Shown one piece after another: positions 43,750 through 54,679 of a stretch of DNA of 64,000 nucleotides; position 1 is the stretch's first letter; each line of letters opens with the position of its first letter. Origin of the DNA: Ashinkailepas kermadecensis (taxonomy: Eukaryota > Arthropoda > Thecostraca > Neolepadidae); contig JAOTOM010004036.1 in the NCBI GenBank assembly GCA_034440615.1, positions 124,001 to 188,000 on the forward strand. The letters are read 5' to 3'. The notes beneath the pieces were generated by a model. It had not been told where the DNA came from, ran no database searches, and was given only the letters and a program-made list of their open reading frames with translations. Both the position numbers and the translations under genes were made by a program.

Positions 43750-44377
43750 GCGTGCGTGAAATGATTGAAACAGCCATTGCACTAGTTCCACATCAATTTA
43801 CACGATATTTCTGAGCCAAATTCTCGCTCACAACTTGGATCTTGTCTAGTGAGCCAAATATATTGGCTGCTGAACCGTCGTATGTGTATTTCGCATGGTT
43901 CACAGCCCAGTGACCTGTTTTCGGTAATTAATCCGTTTTCATGCATTGCAAGATGTGACCCCTACTGTTGAACCAACCATGGATGGAATTATCTCCCCCA
44001 CGATCGGGGGAGGCGCGAATTGGTTGAGTGGAGCAACTACAAAAGTAATGAAGGGAGTGGGATACCTTAGGATACTGTGCTAAAACCGGAAACAATTGCA
44101 TGGTGTTGCAGCTTCTTCCGAGCCCCGACAAATATACAGCCAGCTAATCAGAAATACGCATAGCAGCTGGCAGTCTGATTCATTATAATAATAGTCAAAT
44201 TACTCCTTGACTATATTATTGACAATGGAGCAACTTGAAGACTTCAAAGCTTATTTAGATCACAATGGATCACGATCTGCTCCGATTTCAACATTCATCC
44301 ATCGGCTACTCAGTCACAAATTACATCGATGACGTGCCAAACTGAGACGCTTTGCAATGATATCCGTTGCGTCAGAG
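43750..44377. other. intergenic, nothing recognised
   Basis: No coding, RNA or repeat signal recognised. Confidence 0.35.
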
Positions 44378-44389
44378 TTGACCTTTTTG

Positions 44390-44560
44390 GGGACGTGTGG
44401 TCTAGGGGTAAGATGCTCGTCTCACAATCGAAAAATTGTGGGTTCGAATCTCACCTGTTGCTACTCTTCGCCCGCGACCAATCGGCGTGAGAGATTGGCG
44501 ACGCTATATGACTCAACGGTCGACGTGTCGTAAAACCAATAACCAACCAACCAACCAGAA
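44390..44560 (+). mobile_element. SINE, TCTAGGGGTAA-type head
   Basis: GTGGTCTAGGGGTAAGATGC (A box), GGGTTCGAATCTC (B box), the shared body CGACCAATCGGCGTGAGAGA and an (AACC)n tail. TTGACCTTTTTG (44378-44389) and TTGACTTTTTG (44561-44571) are the target duplication with one deleted base. Confidence 0.93.
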
Positions 44561-44571
44561 TTGACTTTTTG

Positions 44572-45369
44572 ATTATCATGAAATTGCTCTACTAAATATT
44601 CAAAAGTCCGGTGGCGGAAAGGTAAAGTTTTCTTTCCAAGTAGGGATTTCATAATTTGGTAGCTCTAAGCCCCGCCCACTCCATTGTTTATTGGCTATCT
44701 CACGTTACGTCATAGCAGCATATTGACCAATCTGTCCTGTGTACGGCATTGTAGGGATCTTGATATTTTGTTGGCTGTGCTGGACTGTAATTGTACGTAA
44801 TCTTGCTATGTGGTCTGTGTTTCTAACCAACATTTGAAACAATCGAAATAAAGAATACGCCATCAACTTGCCGTTCAGAGTGAGCTCATCAGTAGGTTGT
44901 GCTTGAAACGTGGGTGCTAAGTAGGTTTCACTCAGTCATGGCGCACTGAACGCATGTTACAATCAGGGGTGTCAATATAAAGTCCCAAAATGTGACTATT
45001 TCTGGCAATACTTGTGTCCTCAGAGGCTGTGGGGGTACAGATGTTCTTTTGTCTATGCGATGAACCAAGCAACCTCTCTTCCCCCTCGGTTGTGCATAAG
45101 GTATCCTCTCCCCTTGGTGTGCAGTTGGCTGCAACCTACCTTCTTAATGTACAGCATATAATCTGGTGTCTGGATCCGCCGGGCTCCCTGGATCTCAAAC
45201 CACTCCTGCCTGACACTCACTGCTCCTCATCTTTGCTTGCTCAACCTAGTTGATCGGGTTCCAGTGTGATTTTAGTCACCACCTGGCAGAGTGGAAACTT
45301 GGGTACTTTCTGGGTAACATCAATTTCTTCTGGAGTACATTTTCATGGACCATATTTGGTATAATTGGA
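44572..45369. other. intergenic, no gene recognised
   Basis: No conserved frame. Some short C/T-rich stretches near 45060-45110. Confidence 0.35.
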
Positions 45370-46090
45370 GATCAAGGTAAATTTTGATTCTTTGGAATTT
45401 GTATTTCGAATACATGGTATTTTAAGGTAAAAATGATGATGCAACCACTCATTTTCTCAGCAAATGATTACTTTTCAGTTGGCAAAGTAATAAACGATCA
45501 AAATCTTCACTACAAATATAGCACATCGCATATAATTACCCATACCTGGTGCATCATAGACGTGATAAAGAAGAAGTTCAACGCTTCATGCACTCGATTT
45601 AATACTCTGACTTCAAACACCTTATGTTTCTGCCTTGATTCAACATTTATTCCTGAGAATTCATACTCACATACCGACGCGTCCAAAACGTGACCAAGGC
45701 TGGAAATTCCTTGCGATGCTGTAATCGTTAAGGGCGGTGCTGTCCAACACATCCTCGAAGGTTTAGTATGTATATTTACTAAGAGGGGAAGTGTGTTTAG
45801 TAAGAATATTTACTAAATTTCTGGAAATTTAGTGGGTATTGTTACTAAAGTTGCCTACACAATGTCGCATATATTTGATGACGTCATGGTGAAAAATTTG
45901 CTTCGGGGTATTCTGGTTTTCCGATTAGGTTAGGTTAGGTTATATTATATTATGCTATGATACATTTTATCTATTATGCTACATTATCTTAGTCTAGGTT
46001 AGGTTAGGTTAGGTTACTTGTGCCTATGACATCAATTGTATCTCTATTGAACCTCTATTGACTTAAAAGTAATCATTTGCTGTGAAAATA
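45370..46090. repeat. inverted-ended dispersed repeat
   Basis: TTTTCTCAGCAAATGATTAC near 45460-45480 recurs inverted near 46055-46085, so this may be a MITE-like element of about 600 bp. The left part also matches 25385-25520. TTAGG runs lie inside. Confidence 0.5.
45924..46016. repeat. two short TTAGG runs
   Basis: Three to four TTAGG units at 45924-45941 and four at 45995-46016. TTAGG is the arthropod telomere unit, but these runs are too short to claim a telomeric origin. Confidence 0.6.
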
Positions 46091-46594
46091 AGTGATCGCA
46101 TCATCTTCATCACGTCAGAAGGCATACTATTACGTTCAAAAATTCCAAAACAAATCAAAATTTACCTTCATCTCCAAATTTACCTGTTATTTGTTACACA
46201 TGGAATCTGTTTACCAGTAACCAACTGGAAAAGCCCATGTAGTCAGTACCTGCATAATATGCATAAGTAATATGCATTGTCATTTTTGGTCAAATCAAAT
46301 GTCAAAGGACAGGAACAAAGAAGTGAACAACAGATGGCACTGCCCAACAGCAAATAGTGATAATCAGCACAGCTTCATCTCATAACTCACAGGAGCAATG
46401 CACTTTCCTTTCACTGTTGGTTTCAGTACAAGGCTAGCCATATGAAAAACAAACAAATACTTCACACTTAACCCTCAGCTCAGAATGCATACCTACCTAT
46501 GCAGTCAATTCCGTACTTAATACAAACCCAACTCTGCTACTGCACACATCACAGTCAGATGTGATAACTGTGCAACACAAAGGATCAGTCAAGG

Positions 46595-46907
46595 TCTTAT
46601 GTTTGCAGCATGGCACTGAGATCTCATCAAGGTCTTTAAATTTGTTCATGGTCAGGAACAGGGATATCTCAGGGAAATGTTTGAATTTAACAGAAATGAT
46701 GCAATTAGAGGCCATCAATTCAAAATTAAAGTTAATCACAGCAGGACAAGGTTAAGACAGTCTTTCTTCACCAACAGGGTAGTAGAACACTGGAACCAGC
46801 TGCCAGAAACTATTGTTAGTAGCAACACACTGAACATCTTTAAAAACAGCATAGACAATCATTATAAGAATAGGGGGCTTGTTTTTATGTATTCCAGGGA
46901 GGGTTGA
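46595..46907 (+). pseudogene. CR1-like LINE RT C-terminal end
   Basis: The + strand reads GYLREMFEFNRNDAIRGHQFK, then KVNHSRTRLRQSFFTNRVVE and HWNQLPETIVSSNTLNIFKN, with a DNHYKN ending. This is the conserved C-terminus of CR1/RTE-type RTs (RGH..K, FF..RV...WN.LP, FK..LD). The upstream RT is missing, the usual 5'-truncated copy. Confidence 0.88.
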
Positions 46908-47004
46908 TTGACAGATTTGGTGGACAACTGGTTCAGTGTCCAGAGTGCAATGAAGAAGGGCCCTTGTGGCTCGTAGTTGCACTGATCTTTTATGTCTTTA
47001 TGTT

Positions 47005-47545
47005 TTAACAATGTGTTCAAAGTTGATAATGGCTATGATGTCATATAAAAAATATGTTGCATCAATTGGTTGACAGACAGATTTCAGAACAGAAAACACT
47101 AACACAGCCAATTCTGATTGGTGGCCTATGGGACTCCAGAGGAATGTCTCTTAAAACTTTCAAATTTCCACTATATGGGTGGTGTGAATGCAGGTTTTCA
47201 GAGACATGGCTCCAGAGTCAGAGTAACCGGAGAACACTGCTCAGTGTGCAGGTGCACCATCTTGCAAGCACTGTTGGCATGTTGTCTGCATTTCTGGTGA
47301 TTGAGATTGAGAGAAGTGTGTGAAACTGGTCTGGCTGCTGACTGCTATGAAAATTGGTTAGTAAGTGGAATAACCATAAAGTGTTTTTGTGGGTGTCATT
47401 TGGTATTTGTTTTATTGATATCTTTGTTCCCACATTTGTGTGGGAGTACATGTAAAACCCATCCCATCCAGTATGAACCAGAAGTGCAAAGATGTTTTCA
47501 GAGATAAAATATCTGAAGAAGTGCCTTAATTCCCACCCTGGCACC
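47005..47545. repeat. left arm of large inverted repeat
   Basis: About 540 bp. Its reverse complement matches 47765-48197 and then 49121-49263. Landmarks: GGGTGGGAATTAAGGCACTT, ACTCCCACACAAATGTGGGA and CCAATTCTGATTGG. It holds an uninterrupted TTAA at 47151-47154, where the right arm has a transposon. Confidence 0.9.
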
Positions 47546-47764
47546 AGGGGAACAGTGGAGCTTCCAGGTACAGGGATTGTGGACGATCCAGTTGGTACAG
47601 TAATATCTTCTCCTTAGGCCAAATAATTTAGATCAAAGGCCAATAAAAATCATAAGTGTAAATTGTAGGTTCTAAGATCATGGGAAGGTGTCATCCATGG
47701 AGGAATTGAGAGGGCCAAATTGGATTGGGTATCATCCATTAAGGCCCATACTAATATTTTGGGT

Positions 47765-49263
47765 AATTGTCAGGGTGGGAATTAAGGCACTTGTTCAGAG
47801 ATTTTATCTCTGAAACATTTTTGCACTCTGGGTTCACACTGGATAGGATGGGCTTCACATGTACTCCCACACAAATGTGGGAACAAAGATCAATGAAAAC
47901 AAACACAGAATGACACCCACAAAAATGCTGGTTATTCCACTTATGGTTTCCACTCAAACCAGCCACTTTTCATAGCAGTTGGCAGCCACACCACACACTT
48001 CATAGCCAGACCCAGTTCCACACACTTCACTCAAGCTCAACCATGGGAAAGACAGACAACAACATGCCAACACCTCTTGCAAGATGGTGTGCCTGCACAC
48101 TGACTAAAATATTATCCAGTTGCTCTAACTCTGGAGCTGCACCTCCCAAAACCTGTGTTTGCAGCATTCATATAGTGTGGAAAATTGCCAGTTTTAACAC
48201 GCGCACTGGAGGGGGGGCGAAATCCGCCCACCCCTCCGGTTTTTCGCAAATAACTGCAGATTTTACCGGTCGATATACGCGATTTTCGGTGTACCTGCTT
48301 AGAAATGAACGACGCGTCGTTTAAAGCAAGAAAAATGGAAATCGGTCGAAAAAATTTCCAGTTATGGGCTGCTAAAGTCAAAAAATGTTATAGCGCCAGA
48401 CCACAAAAATCGGCGCTGATGCGCTTCCAGTATACTGACAAAAGGGAAGTGTTCTAGGCAGCACTAGCGACTTGTTTGATGCATATTGATATGCTGTATA
48501 GTTTCAAGGTCATGTTAGGTCACCAAGGTCAAGTCAGGTCAAGTTCATGACAGGTTAATGGAACCAAACTTGATCAACTGGAATGTTGCCATAAATGCAC
48601 TACTGGTTGTCATTTGTACTGTTTGTCATTGCGTTTCCATACTTTATTCATGTACTTCACTCCCTTCTTCACGAAGCCGATTGCTCCGAGCTGCCCGACG
48701 GAGCAGTCGGGCGGGCGGCCGGTTCCGGTAACTGGAACAGGTAACTGACCTGATAAAGTGGTGCTATATAGGTGACCTGAGGTCAAATGTTGGGTCTAGC
48801 ATCTGTATTGCATCATTAGTAATGTCCAAAACATCATTGATGTCCATTTTCGAGCATTTAAACACAATCACAGCGATCCATAACGATGACAAGCCAAGCC
48901 ACGCAAAACCGGAAAATTTTGCCAATCTGACCTCATTTGACCTTGAAGATATTGACCTAAGGTCACGAAAATTGCACACAATAGAGTTCACTACCGTGCC
49001 CATCCACCCTGCGAATTTCGTTCCTCCAGCTTTACTAGGAGCCGAGATCTTAGGGGGGGGGGCGGAATCCGCCTCCCCCCTCCAGTGCGCGTAATTCTCA
49101 GAGGCCCTCCAGGGCGCGTGTTAAGAGCCATCGTCCAGTCATGGAGTGCACTGATCAGAATTGGCTGTGCTAGTGTTTTCTGTTCTGAACTATGTCTGTC
49201 AATTAATCAATGCAAGTTATTTTATATGCATAAATTAGCAACTTTCATTACATTGTTAACAGT
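47765..49263. repeat. right arm of large inverted repeat, split by a MITE
   Basis: Right arm in two pieces, 47765-48197 and 49121-49263, on either side of the TTAA-flanked element. The arms are separated by a 220-bp spacer (47546-47764) and are roughly 80-85 percent identical by eye, so a long foldback transcript is possible. Confidence 0.88.
48198..49120. mobile_element. TTAA-flanked MITE, long copy
   Basis: Flanked by TTAA at 48194-48197 and 49121-49124. Ends are CACGCGCACTGGAGGGGGG and, reverse-complemented, CACGCGCCCTGGAGGGCC, with a second GCGCACTGGAGGGGGGAGGC and GGCGGATTCCGCC inside the right end. TTAA targeting suggests a piggyBac-type mover. The 923-bp interior has no transposase. 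Confidence 0.87.
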
Positions 49264-49269
49264 GTCATG

Positions 49270-50380
49270 ACACAAACACAAGACCTTGACTGAAACCTTG
49301 CATTATGCACAGCAATCAAATCTGACAGTGGCATGGGTGGTAAAGGAGGTGGATTTGTATCACATATGTAGGTAATTAGCTGCATAGGTAGGTATGTGTT
49401 CTGAGCTGAGGCTGAAATGTGAAGTATTTTTGTTTGTTTTTCATAGTGCTAGACTTGTATTGAAGCCAACAGTGAAAGGAAAGTGCATTGCTCCTGTGAG
49501 TTATGAGAGACGAAGCTGTGCTGATAATCATGATTTGCTGCCAGGTGGTGGCATTGTGGAATTGTTCATGGGGATATTTAGCTTCAGACATCATGACTTG
49601 GTGTGATGTGAAGATGTAGATATATTTACCTAAACATATTTGTACTTTAAATCTGTCAGTTTGACAAAGCTGCTTAGGTTGACTATTTTTCACTATTTGT
49701 GACTGAACATTCATTGAAATGCCTGCAAAACATGTGAATGACAAAGGCCTTTTCAAGAAATACTGTCAACTATGCCAGAATCCTAGCAGATGCACAAATA
49801 TAGGCAATGTGTGGTTAGTTGTGTAGTTTAAATTAGATAGTTTCATTTTCATTTTGATACATTTCTTCCTTTTTAAGTTAATTTTTATAATATTGTATTT
49901 TCTTTCCTTTATCTTTTTTTTTACTTCTTGGAAGAGCTGTTTGAGTGACATTCAACATGTTTGTGTGGACTCAGCTTTTAATGATTTTTATGGATTGTAG
50001 AGGTTGTCTGGGCTTCATTGGGGTTATATTAATTCATGTTAGCCTCATCTCGTTTTTGAGTACCATCTTTGGAATAAATTGATTTCAATTCAACTTATGC
50101 CCAATTAGGTACTAAATTGGATCAGTAATTGAGGTGTGCCACATTTGCCATAGGTTTTCATAGTCTCTTTCCAGGTCCATGTAGGTATAAGTAGAATACA
50201 AACAAAATTGTAGGAATGACAAAGCAAAAATTAACTCCCACCAATCACTTACACCAAAATCAAATCACTTGCACCACTTGGGACATTTCCCAATCCTGTG
50301 GCCTCCGGCAAAGCAGTGTGGGTGGCGCTATTATCTGTGAATGCACATAAAGTGCATAGTGAATCATTGAATAAACAATT
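49270..50380. other. region upstream of BTF3, nothing firm recognised
   Basis: AT-rich. A BTF3 promoter and non-coding first exon should lie in or left of this stretch, because the first coding exon begins after a splice acceptor, but I cannot place them. Confidence 0.4.
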
Positions 50381-50403
50381 TTGTAATTGCAGGTCTTGCA
50401 AAT

Positions 50404-50571
50404 ATGAACAAGGATAAGCTTGCAAAAATGCAGGAGCAGGTGCGTGTAGGAGGAAAAGGTGTGCCACGAAGAAAGCGAAAAGTTGTTCACAAGACTGCTA
50501 ACACAGATGACAGAAAACTTCAGAATGCCTTGAAGAAGTTGCCAGTGAGCAACATCCCAGGCATAGAGGAG
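50404..50571 (+). CDS. BTF3: BTF3 / NAC beta subunit, first coding exon
   Basis: Codes aa 1-56 of a 182-aa beta subunit of the nascent-polypeptide-associated complex (BTF3; bicaudal in flies). NAC beta pairs with NAC alpha, sits at the ribosomal exit tunnel and controls access of targeting factors to nascent chains. [19 protein letters not shown] is followed by PRRKRK (aa 21-26), the basic ribosome-contact motif. [16 protein letters not shown] then enters the NAC domain. TTTTGTAATTGCAG|GTCTTGCAAAT just before the ATG looks like a splice acceptor, so a 5' UTR exon lies upstream. Donor GAGGAG|GTAAGT, phase 0. The three exons total 549 nt, 183 codons including stop. Confidence 0.97.
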
Positions 50572-50713
50572 GTAAGTCCTGAGCTTGCATGCTTGCCTGG
50601 ATGGTTTATTCAATATTTTATTTGTGATACATCCAGCAAATTGTTCAGATGTGCTGATAACTGCTTTGAATTATAAGATTAGACATGCTACTTTCTCATT
50701 TTATATAAGCAAG

Positions 50714-50737
50714 CATATATATATATATATATATATA
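50714..50737. repeat. (TA)n
   Basis: TA run abutting the left side of the palindrome. A second run lies at 50939-50990. Confidence 0.85.
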
Positions 50738-50913
50738 TAAGTGGCACAATGATAAAAAACTATATTTCCACCAGGAAACACATCACCAACGTTTCGGCCA
50801 AAGGCCTTCTTCAGGGTGACACAATTGTGTCACCCTGAAGAAGGCCTTTGGCCGAAACGTTGGTGATGTGTTTCCTGGTGGAAATATAGTTATTTTTATC
50901 ATTGTGCCACTTA
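50738..50913. repeat. long palindrome with hammerhead-like core
   Basis: Two arms of 87-89 bp meeting at ACAA|TTGT (50824/50825), nearly perfect except for a small indel near the ends. Each arm contains CTGAAGA, a GGCC-TTT-GGCC stem and GAAAC (50835-50858 on +, mirrored at 50791-50814 on -), the order CUGANGA-stem II-GAAA of a hammerhead ribozyme. Such sequences mark the terminal repeats of Penelope-like elements. A matching cleavage site and stem I were not convincingly found. Confidence 0.8.
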
Positions 50914-50935
50914 CGTATAACTTGTCAAAATATTA

Positions 50936-51003
<68 letters not shown>

Positions 51004-52529
51004 CATACATCATTGAACATTCACATTTATAGCAGTGGCTATTATGTGGATCAAGCCAGTGCAAAGACAGGACACCACATAGCACTACCATGCACACACA
51101 TCGATCTCGCCGAGAAGCACTTTCAGTCTTGCTCAAAAGACACCCATTGCCATGTACGCGAATTCAGTGGGTAGTGCATTGTGCTGCAGTGTATACAGGG
51201 CAGTGGAGCCGAAGTATTCCTGTCTCTGTGCGTGACTACACTACCACCAACTACCAGCGTGGACCTCACGCCGCGCACTGTTGCGTTCCAACTTCGTGCG
51301 AGGGCCACCGACTCCCTGGTCAGAAAGCACTTATGCAGCAGGCCAATAATCTTACAGTCTAAGAGCTGGCTGCTCATGAAGCCAAGGCTCCTTCGCAGGT
51401 GCAGCATATGATATCTGCGAGATCCACAAATCGCAAATCACTTCGGAACCGGTGAAAATGAGCGATGCGTTCAACGGAAGCATTTTTCCCATTCTGGCTT
51501 GGCATAATACTGATGAAAAAATGTTTATGGTGAAAGATGCGGAACTAAGTGTCGCTAAGAAATTCCGCCATGTTGTGTTTAGTTAATCGGCTTTGATCAG
51601 GCCGTAGGTTGTTTTTGGGCTCGTAGTGGAAAAGTACGAATGGTACGAACATGTTCACTGTCTTATTTTGCTCGCCCATACCATTGTGTAGAAATTTGTG
51701 TTGTCGTGCACTCAGGGTGTGTTACTGGACGGACGGCTCTGTTTACAGGCAGATCTTTCCCCCGACCCTGGTGTCGTGGTCGCTAGACGCTCCTATGCAG
51801 GCGTACCTGGCAAACAAAAAGTGCTTGGGAACACTGTTTTCAAGTATGTGCGAAGTTGAGGTCATTTCCGGCATCGGGCCCCCTCTGCTGTTTTGAATCC
51901 CTTCCGTTATTGTTGGCCATCGCCAGCTTCCGTGACCCCTTTCACGCATCGGGGCGGCCTCGGATATCTTGAGCTCTTTTTGGTCAGTGTTTCCAAATTG
52001 GGAAATTTGGGTGGGAAATCAAACATAACCGGACAGTTATTTACATCTTTACCGTGAAGTCGCTTTGGTCTGAAGTGAGGAACAACTCACATGGGATTTT
52101 TTTTGCCATCCCCCTCCTATCTCGAAAAATCCTTGACATAGCTGAGTGAAGCTTGCACCAATCGATAGCCGTGGACAAATTGAGCCGGGAGTCACGAAAA
52201 GTTTAACCCCAAGGGTAAGGCCAGAGGTGAGATTGGGGGGCAAAAAGTGATGTCACTCATTTTCTTCGCAAATACGTATTTGGGAGCTACTCTTGAATGG
52301 ACATTGATGTTGCATGCAGCGAAATCATGGTTATCCATATATTTCTCGACATGTTTTTGATTGAAGGTAAAACAGGGCCGCATCAGGTCATCAGGTTGAC
52401 ATCCGTTTTCACCTTTATTTGCTACATTTTTCAGTTTTGTTTATTTTAAGAATACATAGAAGTGAATGTTGGCATACGAACCCATGACAGGCACCTGTCT
52501 GGTACTCGCCACAGAGTTTTGACGAGGAT

Positions 52530-52641
52530 CGTTAGTTATTTGGGAGCTATATGACCTATGCAGTCGATGCGCCCTTTAACTACAATAACTAACTTAGTTA
52601 TTTGGGCTTTAGGGCGCTTCAACCGGAATTGATCATTCGCG
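52530..52641. mobile_element. nested pair of hairpin mini-inserts
   Basis: The outer insert (reverse) is flanked by TTGACGAGGAT at 52519-52529 and 52642-52652. Inside its tail a second, forward insert (52542-52593) is flanked by TTAGTTATTT at 52532-52541 and 52594-52603. The outer insert alone would be about 50 bp. Confidence 0.87.
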
Positions 52642-52913
52642 TTGACGAGGATATAAGCCCAAAACGTGGTACATAGCATATCTTGCAGATTGCTGAATGC
52701 TACATACGTCATCAAAATGGAACATCACTGACGATAAAATGCTTCTTGGAGAATATTCCGTGAGACCACATGTCATACTTTTGTACCAATAGTCTATTTC
52801 GTGTCAAATGTTTGGCATTTGCATGCAAGACATTCGATTTCTCCTCTAGGTACGTTCGAGAAACTTTGTGACGTCACAGCCGCGTGACCTTGGACAAATT
52901 TGATAGCGAAAGG

Positions 52914-53360
52914 TGCCGGCTACACCCGGACATTGACCTGTCCTGGAAGGTTAAATAAAAGAGCTGGCCTCAAACCGGGTGACCGACTACATCCGGACAT
53001 TGACCCATCCTGGAATGTTAAGTACAAGAACTAGAGCGGCAGACCGGGTGACCGACTACATCCGGACATTGACCCATCCTGGAATGTTAAGTACAAGAGC
53101 TAGAGCGGCAGACCGGGTGACCGACTACATCCGGACATTGATCTGTCCTGGAATGTTAAATACAGCAGCTGGCCTCAGACCGGGTGACCGACTACATCCG
53201 GACATTGACCCATCCTGGAATGTTAAGTACAAGAACTAGAGCGGCAGACCGGGTGACCGACTACATCCGGACATTGATCTGTCCTGGAAGGTTAAATACA
53301 GCAGCTGGCCTCAGACCGGGTGAACGACTACACCCGGACATTGACTTGCCTGTGAATGTT
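52914..53360 (+). repeat. 68-bp minisatellite, two unit types
   Basis: Seven units of 67-69 bp around ACCGGGTGACCGACTACATC and CGGACATTGA. Type A continues CCCATCCTGG...AGAGCGGC, type B TCTGTCCTGG...CTGGCCTC. The order is roughly B-A-A-B-A-B-B. Confidence 0.92.
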
Positions 53361-53684
53361 AAGTAAAAGCTGAATATAAATATTCCAAATAGCTCTGAAA
53401 GTTCAAGGTTGAAGCTATATCACGCCTTTTACCGCATGTCTTTCTAGTTTAGAACAGGTTCGTGTCGGAAGGTCAGAATGCCCCCCCCCCCGCACCGACA
53501 CTGCGAAGGATAGGGACTATACGGCACTGCGAGGATTAGTGCCGACCTGCTGCCAGATCTGGCTATATCAACTACACTGATCCGTGTTCCGTAAGTGGGC
53601 CTTCACCTGCCAGATCTGACTATATCCACTACATGGAGAACCGTGTTCCAGGGGTAGGCCTTCACCTGAGGTGGTTGTTGACAG

Positions 53685-53886
53685 GTGAACATGATCAAGG
53701 ACGACAGCACCGTGATCCACTTCAACAACCCCAAGGTGCAGGCGTCACTGCAGTCAAACACTTTCGCCGTGTCGGGTCACGCCGAGATGAAGCAGATCAC
53801 CGAGATGCTGCCCACCATCCTCAACCAGCTCGGCTCGGAGAGCATCACCCACCTGAAGCGGCTGGCGTCGTCTGTGCAAGCCAGTG
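53685..53886 (+). CDS. BTF3: BTF3 / NAC beta, second coding exon
   Basis: Acceptor GGTTGTTGACAG|GTG, donor GCCAGTG|GTGAGT; enters in phase 0 and leaves in phase 1. Codes aa 57-123, the core of the NAC domain: [20 protein letters not shown], then [11 protein letters not shown] and [11 protein letters not shown], all strongly conserved from yeast to human. This six-stranded segment forms the heterodimer interface with NAC alpha. GC-rich codon use contrasts with the AT-richer first exon. Confidence 0.98.
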
Positions 53887-54060
53887 GTGAGTGGCGACTC
53901 TGGCCGAAACACACACCAACGCTGCTCCCGGCATCACGAACTTCTCGTTTGATCATCAGTTGTTAGATGTCACGCAATCTGTGGTCGTATGAATGAGCGG
54001 TGGGCCTCGAAACTCAAAACAAGTATGAAGTCGCAATGTTTCTTAACTGCGCTTTTATAT

Positions 54061-54546
54061 TTATTTGTCTGCTGGGTTGTAGAGGATGTAATTCTCAAAT
54101 GCAGGACATATTTTATGTCGTTGTTGATTTAAGGCTGTACACCCAACCACATCTTTCAAAGGTCGTCGTGTAAAATTGTAACCGGTTGTTATTTCATAAT
54201 ATGAAAGAACAGGCAATTTATCAACGGGAATGTGCCACCAGTATCCGTCTATGTACTCTGAAACGCCCGCAATCTGTATAATACTGCAAATATTTGCATG
54301 CATGGTGCTTTTTCTCAACGGAATCGGTACTCCAAGAATGTCTGCAGTCAAACACTTTTCGCTTTTCATTCTGCATCCTATGGTTTTGTTGCAGCCCAGT
54401 GTCACTTGTTTTCTGTCTGTCTGTAGACAATCGTCTGCAAATAATGCAGTTTTTACCACTCGTGGTGCCCGGCTTGTTTGCTGTTTGTTGAGGCCGACAC
54501 GGAGTCGGCGGGGCAGGTTTACGGCGCCCAGCGACAAAACAGTCAA
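54061..54546 (-). other. unassigned 161-codon frame
   Basis: An open frame on the strand opposite BTF3. It has seven or more cysteines, two NxT/S sites (NKT, NFT) and segments such as GYWWHIPVDKLPVLSYYEI and DVVGCTALNQQRHKICPAFE. The composition is extracellular- or glycoprotein-like, unlike the repeat-driven frames elsewhere. No signal peptide or membrane segment is visible and no family was recognised. It may be part of a transposable element (an RT remnant lies next to it on the same strand) or chance. Confidence 0.3.
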
Positions 54547-54679
54547 CCATCAGACAAACCATCAGACAACAGACAAACCATCAACAAGCTTACAGCGAGG
54601 AAGCGTAACCCCCTACAAACGGCGATAGCTGTGAGCAAAACTGGGATGCAGTTGAAGATGTGTCGCGTGATTTCAGAGG

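Larger units (their letters stand above)
50572..53684 (+). other. BTF3 intron between coding exons 1 and 2
   Basis: 3.1-kb phase-0 intron. Contains a palindrome (50738-50913), (TA)n runs, a nested pair of mini-inserts (52530-52641) and a 68-bp minisatellite (52914-53360). 51000-52500 has no recognised feature; short frames there carry no domain. Confidence 0.8.

Noticed and set aside
45924..46016. Telomere-derived interstitial block
   Set aside because: Only three to four TTAGG units in each run, embedded in a dispersed repeat. Too short.
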